In this document: positions 1 through 8,681 of the stretch, piece by piece | How the letters are laid out: each line of letters starts with the position of its first letter | Position numbering within the stretch: the first letter of the stretch is position 1 | NCBI GenBank assembly: GCA_900543675.1 | Contig: UQRY01000009.1 | Coordinates: forward strand, 1-48,239 | Length of the DNA: 48,239 bases | Reading direction: 5' to 3' | Source of the DNA: an uncultured Mycoplasmatota bacterium | GTDB lineage: Bacteria; Bacillota_I; Bacilli_A; RF39; UBA660 | Notes under the pieces: model-generated | The model's input: the letters and a program-made list of their open reading frames with translations, nothing else | What the model was told of the DNA's origin: nothing | Database searches by the model: none | Position numbers and translations under genes: made by a program

Positions 1-214
1 TTAAACTACAAGAGTCCACTTCTTTTAAGAATGGATATTCTGAATATAAATTAGGCAAATCTTTAATCATATCAAAACAAGTTAAATGTTCTTTCTTTCT
101 TTTTTCAAGATAATGATTATAAACAAATCTTGTACAACCAAACGTTTTTTGGATTTGAATGATTTGACTATCGTTTGGATAAAGACGAAACTGATAACTT
201 TTATATATATTCAC
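1..214 (-). CDS. tnpB: TnpB-like protein of IS200/IS605-type element, N-terminal part (cut by window edge)
   Basis: An open frame on the minus strand starts at a GTG (212-214) preceded by an AAAGGGGG ribosome binding site and runs off the left edge without a stop. Its first 71 codons read as the typical start of TnpB/OrfB proteins: YQFRLYP, then a TFGCTRFVYNHYLEKR stretch, then the linker before the next helix (SEYPFLKEVD). TnpB is the RNA-guided nuclease carried by IS200/IS605 and IS607 elements; the RuvC-like catalytic residues and zinc ribbon lie outside the window. No tnpA is visible to the right of the start, so the element is either tnpB-only or has its transposase elsewhere. Family call is confident; whether the gene is intact cannot be seen. 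Confidence 0.8.
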   Translation of the reverse strand, partial: MNIYKSYQFRLYPNDSQIIQIQKTFGCTRFVYNHYLEKRKKEHLTCFDMIKDLPNLYSEYPFLKEVDSCSL

Positions 215-346
215 GATGTCATTCCCCCTTTGGTGTTCATGGTTAACAAGACTATATCAAACAAATGTATGCAAGTCAAGTAAATTACAAAATTTTCTAT
301 TTTTTATTTTATTCTTCTATACAAAGCAAATTCCTAGTATATAAAA

Positions 347-373
347 AAATAGCGATAACTCGCTATTTTCTAG
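347..373 (-). terminator. Intrinsic terminator of the zinc-ribbon membrane protein gene
   Basis: A 9-bp perfect stem (347-355 with 360-368) with a 4-base loop directly follows the TAG stop of the gene at 370. On the minus strand it is followed by a T-rich run, as in a rho-independent terminator. Confidence 0.75.
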
Positions 374-1107
374 AATAAAATTTTTGGTAGAACGTATACA
401 ACAACGAAAGTAGCAACCGCAACGGCAACTAAGAAAGTATATCCTTGTTTATTCTCATCGATATCACTGATTTTTTGAATACCATGATATAAGTGGCATA
501 GATATAATACACCAGCAAGTAATAGTACGATGAAGAATACTTTTACAGAGATATATAAACAGATGATGGCAAGAATCGTTGTGATTAATGTTAATGATGC
601 ACAAGTACCAACTAAAGCAATACAACGTTTCATATTCGTATTTGCTTTAAATAATGGACCAGCCATTACATAGATCATAGCGGCACTAACAGCAAAACCT
701 ACGATCATGAATAATGTAATATAGAGTAATGTTTTCATGAAAGGTACTTCAATACCACTAAAGCCAAATGAATAGAAACTTGCTACGGAAAGAGCACTTC
801 CTGCTTCTTCCAATGTTAAGTAAGCCATTACTCCGGTTAATAGGGCATTAAGGATAATTACGATAATACCTAAGATAAAATATTCTTCGGTTGCAAATTT
901 TTTGATGGTATCAATTGGTTTTACGAAGATTCCTTTAATCATATCAATGAAAGAATTTACATACCAATTGATATCTGTAGTAGGCTCACTGCGAGAAACC
1001 TTTTTTTCTGTACTTTCTTCTTTTTCTACTTTCTTTTCTTCTTTTTCACAAGGACAAGGTTTACCGTCCTCTAATTTTCTACCACATTTTGTACAAAATT
1101 TAGCCAT
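370..1107 (-). CDS. Zinc-ribbon, multi-pass membrane protein (Yip1-like)
   Basis: The 245-residue protein starts with a short zinc ribbon (FCTKCGRKL and a second CPC pair), then a charged Lys/Glu/Ser linker to about residue 45, then a hydrophobic region with about five membrane segments. The arrangement resembles bacterial Yip1-domain membrane proteins with an N-terminal zinc ribbon; function is unknown. The start used is the ATG at 1105-1107, because AAGGAG lies 8 bases before it; the GTG three codons upstream overlaps that Shine-Dalgarno. It lies 26 bp downstream of a second zinc-ribbon membrane protein on the same strand, so the two are probably co-transcribed and may act together at the envelope. 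A terminator follows immediately. Confidence 0.7.
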   Translation of the reverse strand: MAKFCTKCGRKLEDGKPCPCEKEEKKVEKEESTEKKVSRSEPTTDINWYVNSFIDMIKGIFVKPIDTIKKFATEEYFILGIIVIILNALLTGVMAYLTLEEAGSALSVASFYSFGFSGIEVPFMKTLLYITLFMIVGFAVSAAMIYVMAGPLFKANTNMKRCIALVGTCASLTLITTILAIICLYISVKVFFIVLLLAGVLYLCHLYHGIQKISDIDENKQGYTFLVAVAVATFVVVYVLPKILF

Positions 1108-1133
1108 TTGATTCACTCCTTACTTTATTTTAT

Positions 1134-2390
1134 TTAATATCTTGAGAAATATGAAACTAAGCCATCTAAACTAGTTAGATGATAACTACCATCTTGGTAG
1201 ACATACCCTAGTGTTATGTAAGCATAGTCTTTATCATCATGAGTAGCTAATTGTTCTGATAAGTAATCTTGATACTCTACTTGATAATTGTAATTTGCTT
1301 TTACATTGATTTTTAATATTCCATCTTCAAGTTCTACAGAACGAATATTAAGTGAAGTAAACTCGATTTGTTTTAAGGTTGTACTTGCTGTATTTAAGTC
1401 ATCTAATGTATTTGTGTATTCTTCTTCTAAGCTTGCGATATCTCCACCTTCAAATTCGTATGTGCTCTTAATATCTGCAAAAGCTTGTTTAGCTATCAAT
1501 GATTGATAGATTGCTGTAAGTGAATTCTTTGCCTGTTCTTCTAAAGTATCTACTGCTTCATCTGATAGGTTAGATAAGCTTAATTCTACTGTATGGCTTG
1601 AATAATAATTGCTTGGTGTGATTTCTTCGTCAATTGCCATTCCATTTGGTAATGTTGTTTTTAAATCTAATGTATTACTAAATACTTGCGGAATACGATA
1701 AGCATCCGTTGTATCATCAGATGATTTTTCATCTAAGTATTTATCTTCTACATTGATCCCTTCTAAAACTATTTTAGAACCTTTTGGTACGATAATCTTG
1801 TAATCTTCTACAATTAGACTATCGATGTTGTTGTCTACTGTCCAGTTATCGAAAATCAAGTATTTCTTTTCTTTTTCTTTACTTAGGTAAACAACGTCTG
1901 TCTTTTCTTGACTAGATCCTTCCTCAGTATAATGAACAGTAACTGAAGCACTTAGTTTCCCCTCATCATAAGTAACTTCACCGATAGAAAAATTCTTGAT
2001 TTTGCTTTCACTATCTCCCATTAGCTCTTTAAAGATATCCTGACTGACAAAAGTTGTATCTCCCTCTAAATTTAGATAGCTATACAATTTATTCCAATCG
2101 TTATCGGCTAAGGCCTCAACATATTCTTTTGCCACTGTTTTCACGCTGAACTGATTTCCTACAATCTGATAAGCAGCAAATAAACCGACGATGACAACGA
2201 TGACAATTACACTGATGATTTTGGTTTTCTTTGACATCGGTTTACGAGGTGGCCTATCCACATGAGTGGATTCCTCTTTCTTTTCACTTGATTTGTGAGC
2301 CGTTTCTTTTTCTTTTTTGACTGGAGCTCCACATTCACCGCAGAATGTTGCGTCTTTTTCTAGCTTGGCTCCACACTCACCACAATACAT
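1134..2390 (-). CDS. TcaA-like zinc-ribbon, single-pass membrane protein
   Basis: This 418-residue protein has an N-terminal double-CxxC zinc ribbon (MYCGECGAKL, TFCGECGAPV), a basic linker, one transmembrane segment around residues 55-75 and a large extracellular part. This is the architecture of TcaA-family proteins, in which NTF2-like and related domains sit outside the membrane; Staphylococcus TcaA is linked to glycopeptide response. A Glu/Leu-rich helical stretch occurs near residues 300-350. The ATG at 2388-2390 is chosen because AAAGGAG precedes it by 8 bases; an upstream in-frame extension of 32 codons has no such site and reads as lysine-rich noise. Its exact role here is inferred only from family resemblance. 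Confidence 0.7.
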   Translation of the reverse strand: MYCGECGAKLEKDATFCGECGAPVKKEKETAHKSSEKKEESTHVDRPPRKPMSKKTKIISVIVIVVIVGLFAAYQIVGNQFSVKTVAKEYVEALADNDWNKLYSYLNLEGDTTFVSQDIFKELMGDSESKIKNFSIGEVTYDEGKLSASVTVHYTEEGSSQEKTDVVYLSKEKEKKYLIFDNWTVDNNIDSLIVEDYKIIVPKGSKIVLEGINVEDKYLDEKSSDDTTDAYRIPQVFSNTLDLKTTLPNGMAIDEEITPSNYYSSHTVELSLSNLSDEAVDTLEEQAKNSLTAIYQSLIAKQAFADIKSTYEFEGGDIASLEEEYTNTLDDLNTASTTLKQIEFTSLNIRSVELEDGILKINVKANYNYQVEYQDYLSEQLATHDDKDYAYITLGYVYQDGSYHLTSLDGLVSYFSRY

Positions 2391-2546
2391 CTCATCAACT
2401 CCTTTTCTATTTAAAGATACCATTTTTTCGACAATATGACAAGATATTGTCAAATTTTTCTTCTTTTTTTCTTTAATTTTCGTCAACTGACTTTTTATCC
2501 GAAGAAATGAAAATTCAGCTTTTATTTATGATTTTACGTGATTTAT

Positions 2547-3224
2547 TTACTCTACAGTTGGGGTTTCATTAACAAACTCTTTACTGTCGATTAACATTTC
2601 GTGTAAAATCTCTTCATCACTATTTAAATAAACTTCTTCTATTCTATCTACACGACATTTTTCGGCTAACATGATGGCTTTGACTTTTTCTACGGTTTCT
2701 TCTAAGTCGTCGTTTACTACAACATAATTGTATTTAGTTACTTCATTAATCTCACGATAAGCGGTTTGAAATCGCTTAATAATCTTTTCTTTTGTCTCGG
2801 TTTTGCGATTTTCTAATCTTCTTTTTAATTCTTTCCAAGATGGTGGCATGATGAAGATAAAAATAGCATCGTCGATTAGTTTCTTTATATTATTAGCTCC
2901 GTTAATTTCGATTTCTAGAATGACATCTTTTCCTTCTAGACGTTTCTTATTGATAAATTCTTTGGGGGTTCCATAATAGTTACCAACGTAATTATTATAT
3001 TCTAGGAAGTAGCCTTCTTCTATTTTTTGTTTAAACTCTTCCTCACTAACATAGTAATAATTTACGCCTTCTTCCTCACCAGGTCTGATTTTTCTACTTG
3101 TCATAGATACGGACAACCAGCTGTTGGGGTTATCTTTTAATACTTCTTGAATGACTGTTCCTTTTCCAGCGCCACTTGGTCCAGAAATGACAATTAAGCT
3201 TCCGATTTCTTTTGACTTAATCAC
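2547..3224 (-). CDS. gmk: Guanylate kinase
   Basis: Guanylate kinase phosphorylates GMP to GDP with ATP in purine nucleotide synthesis in the cytoplasm. The 225-residue protein carries the P-loop GPSGAGKGT near residues 15-23, the GMP-binding SMTSRKIRPGEEEGVNYYYV region, and the LEIEINGA and IFIMPPS core strands. Length is slightly above the usual 205 because of an acidic C-terminal tail. It starts with GTG, with AAAGGAGGAG upstream. GMP/GDP turnover is functionally close to (p)ppGpp metabolism encoded by the rsh gene about 1.6 kb upstream, but no common transcript is evident because 121 bp separate it from the permease gene. Confidence 0.95.
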   Translation of the reverse strand: MIKSKEIGSLIVISGPSGAGKGTVIQEVLKDNPNSWLSVSMTSRKIRPGEEEGVNYYYVSEEEFKQKIEEGYFLEYNNYVGNYYGTPKEFINKKRLEGKDVILEIEINGANNIKKLIDDAIFIFIMPPSWKELKRRLENRKTETKEKIIKRFQTAYREINEVTKYNYVVVNDDLEETVEKVKAIMLAEKCRVDRIEEVYLNSDEEILHEMLIDSKEFVNETPTVE

Positions 3225-3345
3225 AAAAACTCCTCCTTTGTCTCTTCATTATAATATAATCTTTGGGAAAGTACAATCTTTACTTGAATTGGTTTCTATT
3301 GGATTTTTCTTTTTCTTTTGCTTTTTTCTCATTCATTTAAACTCT

Positions 3346-4404
3346 TTATCTTTTTACTTCATACCACTTTTCTTTAATCTCTTTATTGAAAAAACGCCAA
3401 GTACAACGGATCGTCAAATAAATAGGAAGCGCCATGATGATTCCTAAAACGCCAAAGAAATTACTACAAAAAGCGATAGCTAAAATGGTAAGAAGAGGAT
3501 TAATATTATTGGTTTTCCCGTAGATATGAGGAGAAATTAGGTAACTATCGACATTGGAAAAGATGATGACAACGAAAACTGTTTTCAAACATACAATAGG
3601 ACTTACGGCACTAGCGGTAATAATGGCGATAACATTGGTTAAAATTCCGCCAAAATAAGGAATCACGGTTGTCACACTCGCTAAAACGCCTAACAGTAAC
3701 CAATTGGGGTGTCCTACTAAATAGAATAAAAGTGAATATTCTACTAATTGAACCATCATACATAAAGATAAGCCATGTAAATAATTCCCCATTTCGTGAT
3801 CTAACTCTCGCAAGTACTCATACCATTTGAGATTTGACGTCTTAGTTTGTAAGTACTGCTTCACATAATGGCGAATTTTGTCCATATCTAGGAAAAAATA
3901 GATACTTGCTGCTACAATAACCATAAAATCGCCAAAGAAATGAACGCTTTTATCCAGTACAGCTAGAGTTCCACTAGAAATATATTCACCGAATCGCGCA
4001 ATAACTTGTTCAAGACCGCTTAAAATGCTTTCCTCTAATGTTCCTAGTTCAAGATGAAATTTTACACTAAGTTGGTTTATCGCCTCACTTAAAAAACTGG
4101 TAAAGGAGATCAGCTGTTCATAGATTAAAGGAATGGTCAAAGAAAGAAGCCAGATAATGAAAAAAGAAAGAAAAAAAAGTACGAGAACTTTAGCTAAGGT
4201 TTTCGGTAGCCCCCACTTCTCTAAACTTTTTGTGAAGGGATATAGAACATAACTAATCGCAAAGGCCAAAATAAAAGGTAAGAGAATTCTGAAAACTCTA
4301 GCTAGTATTCCACCCCAGTATTCAAAAGTGGTGATTCCTAAATAGAAAATCAACATACTAAGGAGGATACTCACTAATTTTTCATTTATCTTACCTTTTT
4401 GCAA
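3346..4404 (-). CDS. AI-2E family transporter (UPF0118 permease)
   Basis: The 352-residue protein is strongly hydrophobic with the usual AI-2E family pattern: paired N-terminal helices, a central amphipathic region (about residues 90-190), and C-terminal helices containing the family stretch VIPYFGGILTN and the DSYLISPHIYGK segment. Members have been linked to autoinducer-2, Na+/H+ antiport or other small-molecule export, so the substrate is unknown. It starts with TTG after AAGGGGAT, 5 bp after the stop of dtd, so it is probably the last gene of the rsh-dtd transcript. Confidence 0.85.
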   Translation of the reverse strand: MQKGKINEKLVSILLSMLIFYLGITTFEYWGGILARVFRILLPFILAFAISYVLYPFTKSLEKWGLPKTLAKVLVLFFLSFFIIWLLSLTIPLIYEQLISFTSFLSEAINQLSVKFHLELGTLEESILSGLEQVIARFGEYISSGTLAVLDKSVHFFGDFMVIVAASIYFFLDMDKIRHYVKQYLQTKTSNLKWYEYLRELDHEMGNYLHGLSLCMMVQLVEYSLLFYLVGHPNWLLLGVLASVTTVIPYFGGILTNVIAIITASAVSPIVCLKTVFVVIIFSNVDSYLISPHIYGKTNNINPLLTILAIAFCSNFFGVLGIIMALPIYLTIRCTWRFFNKEIKEKWYEVKR

Positions 4405-4409
4405 AATGC

Positions 4410-4847
4410 CTATCCCCTTTCTAAAAGAATCGTTACAGGTCCTTGATTGACTAGGGAAATCTGCATATCGGCACCGAAAATTCCTGTTTCAACAGAAATG
4501 TTTTCGGCTAGTTTTTGATTGAATATATCGTATAAAGTGCTTGCTTGTTCTCCATTTAATGCTTGAATGTAACTAGGACGGTTTCCTTTTTTGGTATCGG
4601 CATAGAGGGTAAATTGGGAGATAGATAAGATTTTTCCTCCAACATCCAAAATGCTTTTATTCATTACCCCTTGTTCATCATCAAAGATTCTAAGGTGTAA
4701 GATTTTACGGATCATCCAATCGATTGTCTCCTCATTATCTCCAGCAGTAAAGCCGACTAGTAAAACGAGACCGTTTTCTATTTCACCTGTAATTTTTCCA
4801 TCCACCGTGCATTTTGCATTTCCGCTTCGTTGTACCACTACTCGCAT
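4410..4847 (-). CDS. dtd: D-aminoacyl-tRNA deacylase
   Basis: DTD removes D-amino acids (and glycine mischarged on tRNA-Ala) from tRNAs, a proofreading step in translation. The 145-residue length is normal. The diagnostic SQFTLYAD motif (around residues 76-83) and the C-terminal NQGPVT (cross-subunit Gly-Pro) motif are both intact. The ATG overlaps the stop of rsh as TAATG, implying translational coupling. relA-dtd adjacency is conserved in Bacillus and many other Firmicutes, which supports both calls. Confidence 0.95.
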   Translation of the reverse strand: MRVVVQRSGNAKCTVDGKITGEIENGLVLLVGFTAGDNEETIDWMIRKILHLRIFDDEQGVMNKSILDVGGKILSISQFTLYADTKKGNRPSYIQALNGEQASTLYDIFNQKLAENISVETGIFGADMQISLVNQGPVTILLERG

Positions 4848-6997
4848 TATCTCATCAACCTTTCTACACGAATCACATACGGAAGTTTTTCTAATTCCAT
4901 AAAGACTTTTTCTAAATGTTCTAAGTTACGTACGTATAGATCGGTTTCGTATACGGTATCATCTCCACGAGCGATTGTGACGAAACGGTCAACATGAATA
5001 TCGAACATGCTTAATTTTTGTAACATTTCTAATAATTTATTATCTCTAGTATTGGAATGAATTAAAATCGTCGTTAAATATTTTTCGGTTGTTGTCTTAT
5101 TCCATTCGACAGGAACTGTTCTATTTTCTAGTAGTTCTAGGTTATGGCAATTACTGCGGTGGACACTGATTCCATTTCCTTTCGTAATATATCCTATGAT
5201 TTCATCTTGCGGAATAGGATTACAACAAGCAGCTAAATTTACTTTTACTTTGTCAACACCAGCCACCACGATATCGGCATCACTTGCTTTGACGACTGTT
5301 TTCTTTGGCTTTTCTTTAATCTCTTCTTTTTTATAAACAGTATTTACGACAGTGCTTGCGGCATGTTTACCGTTTCCTATTTCTAAATATAATTCTTCTA
5401 AGTCGTGACTTGGAATTTTTAAGGTATCAAAAAGAAGATTAGTATTTTCTTTACTCAAGAATTCTTGGAAAGGAATTTTTCGTTTACGGAGTTCTTTTTC
5501 TAAAGCTTCTTTACCACGATCGATATAGATTTCTTTTTCACTCTTTGCAAAGAAAGCTCTAATTTTGTTTTTGGTCTGGGTACACTTAGCGATGTTTAAC
5601 CATTCTTTAGATGGGCCACTTGAATTCTTCGAAGTATTGATTTTAACGATATCGTTGTTTTGTAACTCATAGTCCAGAGGAACGATACTATTATTGACGA
5701 TTGCGCCGACCATCTGTTCACCGACTTGTGTATGTACCTTATAAGCAAAGTCGATAGGTGTTGCCCCTTTTGGTAATTCAAAAATATCTCCTTTAGGGGT
5801 GAAACAATAGATGTTGTTGTTTAATACTTCATCTTTAACACTGTTTACGAATTCTTCACTACTCATTTTGTCTTCGTTTAATTCGACGATCGATTTAAAG
5901 AACTGTAATTTTTGTTCTGTTGTGGTTTGCATTAAAACGCTCGCATCTTTTTGTTCTTTGTAAGCCCAGTGGGAAGCAACTCCATTTTCTGCTACTTCGT
6001 CCATTTCGTAAGTTCTAATTTGAATTTCGAAAAGATAGCCATCAATTCCAAAAACAGTAGTATGAAGGGATTGATACATATTTGGTTTCGGCATTGCGAT
6101 ATAATCCTTGAACCGTTTAGGAATCGGCTTAAATTTCGAATGAATAATTCCTAGTGTTAGATAACATTCTTGCTCAGTTCCTACCAAAATTCGTAGAGCG
6201 AGTAAATCGTAGATATCAGAGAACTTTCTTCCTTTATTTAATTTGTTGTAAATACTGTAGATACTTTTCGCTCGACCTTTAATCTCGTGAGGAATATTGT
6301 GATCAGTTAATAAATTCGTTACGTATTTCATCATTTCATTTACTGTTCGCTCACGCTCTACTTTGGTTTTGTTTAGTTTTTCAGCAATATCATAGAAGAC
6401 ATCTGGCTTTAAATAACGTAAAGCTAAATCTTCTAGTTCGCTTTTAATCTTATGAATACCTAAGTGATCACCAATAGGCGCTAAGATTTCTAGTGTTTCT
6501 TTCGCAATCTTTTTTTGTTTTTCTTCTGGTAATGCCCAAAGGGTTCGCATGTTGTGTAAGCGGTCAGCTAGTTTTACGATGATGACACGAACATCTTCAC
6601 TCATTCCAACGATGATTTTTTTATAGTAATCAATTAAATATTCATTTTCCGTTGAAAAATGGATACGTCCTAACTTAGAGACACCATAGACAAGTTTTCC
6701 AACAACACTACCAAACTTTTCGTCAATTTCTTCTCTTTCACAGTCGCAGTCTTCGATCACATCATGTAAAAGTCCGGCAATTAAGGTTGGTGTATCCGCA
6801 TAAATCGTCGTTAAAATAATCGCTACATTTAATGGATGAACAATATATTCTTCCCCACTCTTACGGAATTGCCCCTTATGCATCGCATCAGCAAAATAGT
6901 AAGCTTCTCTTATCTTTTGGAGATTTTCTTCTTCTAAAATATAAACGCTTGCCATCTCAATTAAATCATTTAATGTATACATCTTTTTTTCAGACAT
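4847..6997 (-). CDS. relA: Bifunctional (p)ppGpp synthetase/hydrolase RelA/SpoT homologue
   Basis: This long Rsh enzyme makes and degrades the stringent-response alarmone (p)ppGpp. The 716-residue protein has the HD hydrolase domain with HDVIED near residues 78-83, the synthetase domain (KSIYSIYNKL, DIYDLLALRILV, and an RFKD loop near 295-298, the RxKD form typical of bifunctional enzymes), a TGS domain starting near residue 395 (FTPKGDIFELPKG), a conserved-cysteine segment (AACCNPIP) and a C-terminal ACT domain. The ATG at 6995-6997 is chosen over an upstream in-frame codon because AGGGTG precedes it and the family N-terminus starts there. It is followed by dtd (1-bp overlap) and preceded by comN (29 bp). 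Confidence 0.95.
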   Translation of the reverse strand: MSEKKMYTLNDLIEMASVYILEEENLQKIREAYYFADAMHKGQFRKSGEEYIVHPLNVAIILTTIYADTPTLIAGLLHDVIEDCDCEREEIDEKFGSVVGKLVYGVSKLGRIHFSTENEYLIDYYKKIIVGMSEDVRVIIVKLADRLHNMRTLWALPEEKQKKIAKETLEILAPIGDHLGIHKIKSELEDLALRYLKPDVFYDIAEKLNKTKVERERTVNEMMKYVTNLLTDHNIPHEIKGRAKSIYSIYNKLNKGRKFSDIYDLLALRILVGTEQECYLTLGIIHSKFKPIPKRFKDYIAMPKPNMYQSLHTTVFGIDGYLFEIQIRTYEMDEVAENGVASHWAYKEQKDASVLMQTTTEQKLQFFKSIVELNEDKMSSEEFVNSVKDEVLNNNIYCFTPKGDIFELPKGATPIDFAYKVHTQVGEQMVGAIVNNSIVPLDYELQNNDIVKINTSKNSSGPSKEWLNIAKCTQTKNKIRAFFAKSEKEIYIDRGKEALEKELRKRKIPFQEFLSKENTNLLFDTLKIPSHDLEELYLEIGNGKHAASTVVNTVYKKEEIKEKPKKTVVKASDADIVVAGVDKVKVNLAACCNPIPQDEIIGYITKGNGISVHRSNCHNLELLENRTVPVEWNKTTTEKYLTTILIHSNTRDNKLLEMLQKLSMFDIHVDRFVTIARGDDTVYETDLYVRNLEHLEKVFMELEKLPYVIRVERLMR

Positions 6998-7026
6998 CGT
7001 ATCACACCCTATCATTTTTATTATTT

Positions 7027-7254
7027 TTATTTTTCTAACCAATACTTGGTTATTTCTTCCTGCTTTACTTCTAGAATATCATGCACCATTTTCGCAAGGG
7101 TCAATCCCGTCTGGTATTTCCATTTTTCTTCCTTTAAATAAGTCCAGATGGTATATTCTGTCAGGTTCGTGATGGATAACTCTCGCATTTTGATTCTTAA
7201 GGCAGGTAATACTAGCTGGTAAAGTTCTGCTTCACTGTTAAATTGTATTTTCAT
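7027..7254 (-). CDS. comN: ComN-like post-transcriptional regulator
   Basis: This 75-residue protein has no membrane segment and matches the ComN (YrzD) family in size and in the pattern of short helices with the terminal EVKQEEITKYWLEK. In Bacillus, ComN regulates comE competence mRNA at the post-transcriptional level and maps between spoVB and secDF. Here too it is next to a SpoVB-like gene, though divergent from it, and is upstream of relA. The ATG at 7252-7254 is used because AGGTGA lies 8 bases upstream. Short length keeps the confidence moderate. Confidence 0.65.
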   Translation of the reverse strand: MKIQFNSEAELYQLVLPALRIKMRELSITNLTEYTIWTYLKEEKWKYQTGLTLAKMVHDILEVKQEEITKYWLEK

Positions 7255-7275
7255 GATGCTAATCACCTAACTTCC

Positions 7276-7305
7276 ATTATATATGAAAATGCCGGTTAGA
7301 AACAA
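7276..7305 (-). promoter_or_regulatory. Sigma-A type promoter for comN-relA-dtd
   Basis: On the minus strand TTGTTT (7300-7305) and a perfect TATAAT (7276-7281) are separated by 18 bp, about 25 bases upstream of the comN start codon. Confidence 0.6.
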
Positions 7306-7367
7306 GTTTTTACCGAGATTTTTAATAATTTTAAAGTTACCTCATAAGTTTTATTAGAGAGGTTTAT

Positions 7368-8657
7368 ATGAACAAAGAAAAGTTTATCAAAACAACGATT
7401 ATCTTGATTATTGGTGGCGCTATCACTAAGGTTTTAGGGATGGTCATCAAGATCGTTATGACTAGATTGATTGGTTTAGAAGGGCTTGGTCTATATTATT
7501 TGATCTTTCCTACCTTTTCTCTTTTTATGTGTTTATCACAACTTAGTTTACCTGTAGCGATCTCTAAACTAGTCAGTGAAGAGAAACACAATAATAAAAA
7601 AATTGTCACTTCGTCCTTGCCCATTATCTTTATTACCAATACGATATTAATGTTGGTGATTGTTTTTTGTTCCCCTTATATCGCTAGTTATCTCTTACGG
7701 GATGAGCGCTGTTATTTGCCGATACTAGCGATTGCTCTCGTTTTACCATTTGAAGCCATTTCTAATATGTTACGGGGATATTTTTTTGGTAAACAACGAA
7801 TGTTTCCTCATGTCGTTAGTCACGTGATTGAACAACTTGTTCGGCTTGCTCTCATTATTCTTGTCATTCCGGATTTGGTTCAACAAAATGTTATTTATGC
7901 CGTTAGTTTTTTGATTCTCATTAACTTGATTAGCGAACTAGTCAGTATCTTTGTTCTTTTGTTTTTTCTACCTCGAAATGTCAAAATCCACCGTCATGAT
8001 TTTGTACCAGACAGAAAAGAAGTTAGAAATATCTTAGGGATTTCTCTACCAACGACGGGTAGTCGCTTAGTCGGAAATATCGGCTATTTTTTAGAACCAA
8101 TTATCATTACTTTTGTTCTAACTACACTAGGTTACTCTAATCAGTTTATCACACAAGAATATGCGATTGTCTCAGGTTTCGTCATGCCTCTACTGTTGTT
8201 ACCTAGTTTCTTTACTAATGCGATTTCTAATGCCTTGATTCCTGTTATTTCTAAAAGTTATAGTAACCACGAATATGGCTATACGAAGAAAAAATTAAAA
8301 CAAGGTATTCTTTTTTCTTTGGCGATTGGCATTCCTGCTACCTTGTTATTTTTCTTCTTTCCTGAATTTTTTCTTCACCTGATTTACCATACAGAAGAAG
8401 GAATCTCTTACATGCGTTTTTTAGCTCCAGTCTTTATCCTTCATTATTTAGAAACACCATTTTCTGCCGCATTACAAGCAATGGGTAAAGCAAAAGAGAC
8501 TTTTCAAATTTCTATTTGTATGGTTATTGTTCGTACGGTTAGCTTGTTTTTACTTCTATTTCTTCATATCGGTATGTGGGGCTTCGTTTTATCTCTTACT
8601 CTCAGTATTCTTTATTCTACTTATGCTCACTTGAAGTATCTACGGCGCTACCTATAA
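7368..8657 (+). CDS. SpoVB/MurJ-type polysaccharide (lipid) flippase
   Basis: The 429-residue protein is a multi-pass membrane protein of the MOP (MATE/MVF) superfamily. The N-terminal GGAITKVLGMVIKIVMTRLIGLEGLGLYYLIFP pattern (residues 16-48) and the LRGYFFGKQRM motif near residue 135 are typical of stage V sporulation protein B and other Bacilli lipid II or polysaccharide flippases. It probably moves an undecaprenyl-linked envelope precursor across the membrane. The gene is slightly shorter than Bacillus SpoVB (about 518 residues). It is divergent from comN-relA; in Bacillus spoVB is also next to comN. No other sporulation gene is seen here, so MurJ-like lipid II flipping is as likely as a sporulation role. 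Confidence 0.85.
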   Translation: MNKEKFIKTTIILIIGGAITKVLGMVIKIVMTRLIGLEGLGLYYLIFPTFSLFMCLSQLSLPVAISKLVSEEKHNNKKIVTSSLPIIFITNTILMLVIVFCSPYIASYLLRDERCYLPILAIALVLPFEAISNMLRGYFFGKQRMFPHVVSHVIEQLVRLALIILVIPDLVQQNVIYAVSFLILINLISELVSIFVLLFFLPRNVKIHRHDFVPDRKEVRNILGISLPTTGSRLVGNIGYFLEPIIITFVLTTLGYSNQFITQEYAIVSGFVMPLLLLPSFFTNAISNALIPVISKSYSNHEYGYTKKKLKQGILFSLAIGIPATLLFFFFPEFFLHLIYHTEEGISYMRFLAPVFILHYLETPFSAALQAMGKAKETFQISICMVIVRTVSLFLLLFLHIGMWGFVLSLTLSILYSTYAHLKYLRRYL

Positions 8658-8681
8658 AATCAATCTTTTTGATGCGTGTCT

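Noticed and set aside
86..283. 65-codon plus-strand frame at the left end
   Set aside because: It lies antisense to the tnpB start, has no ribosome binding site and reads as low-complexity noise.
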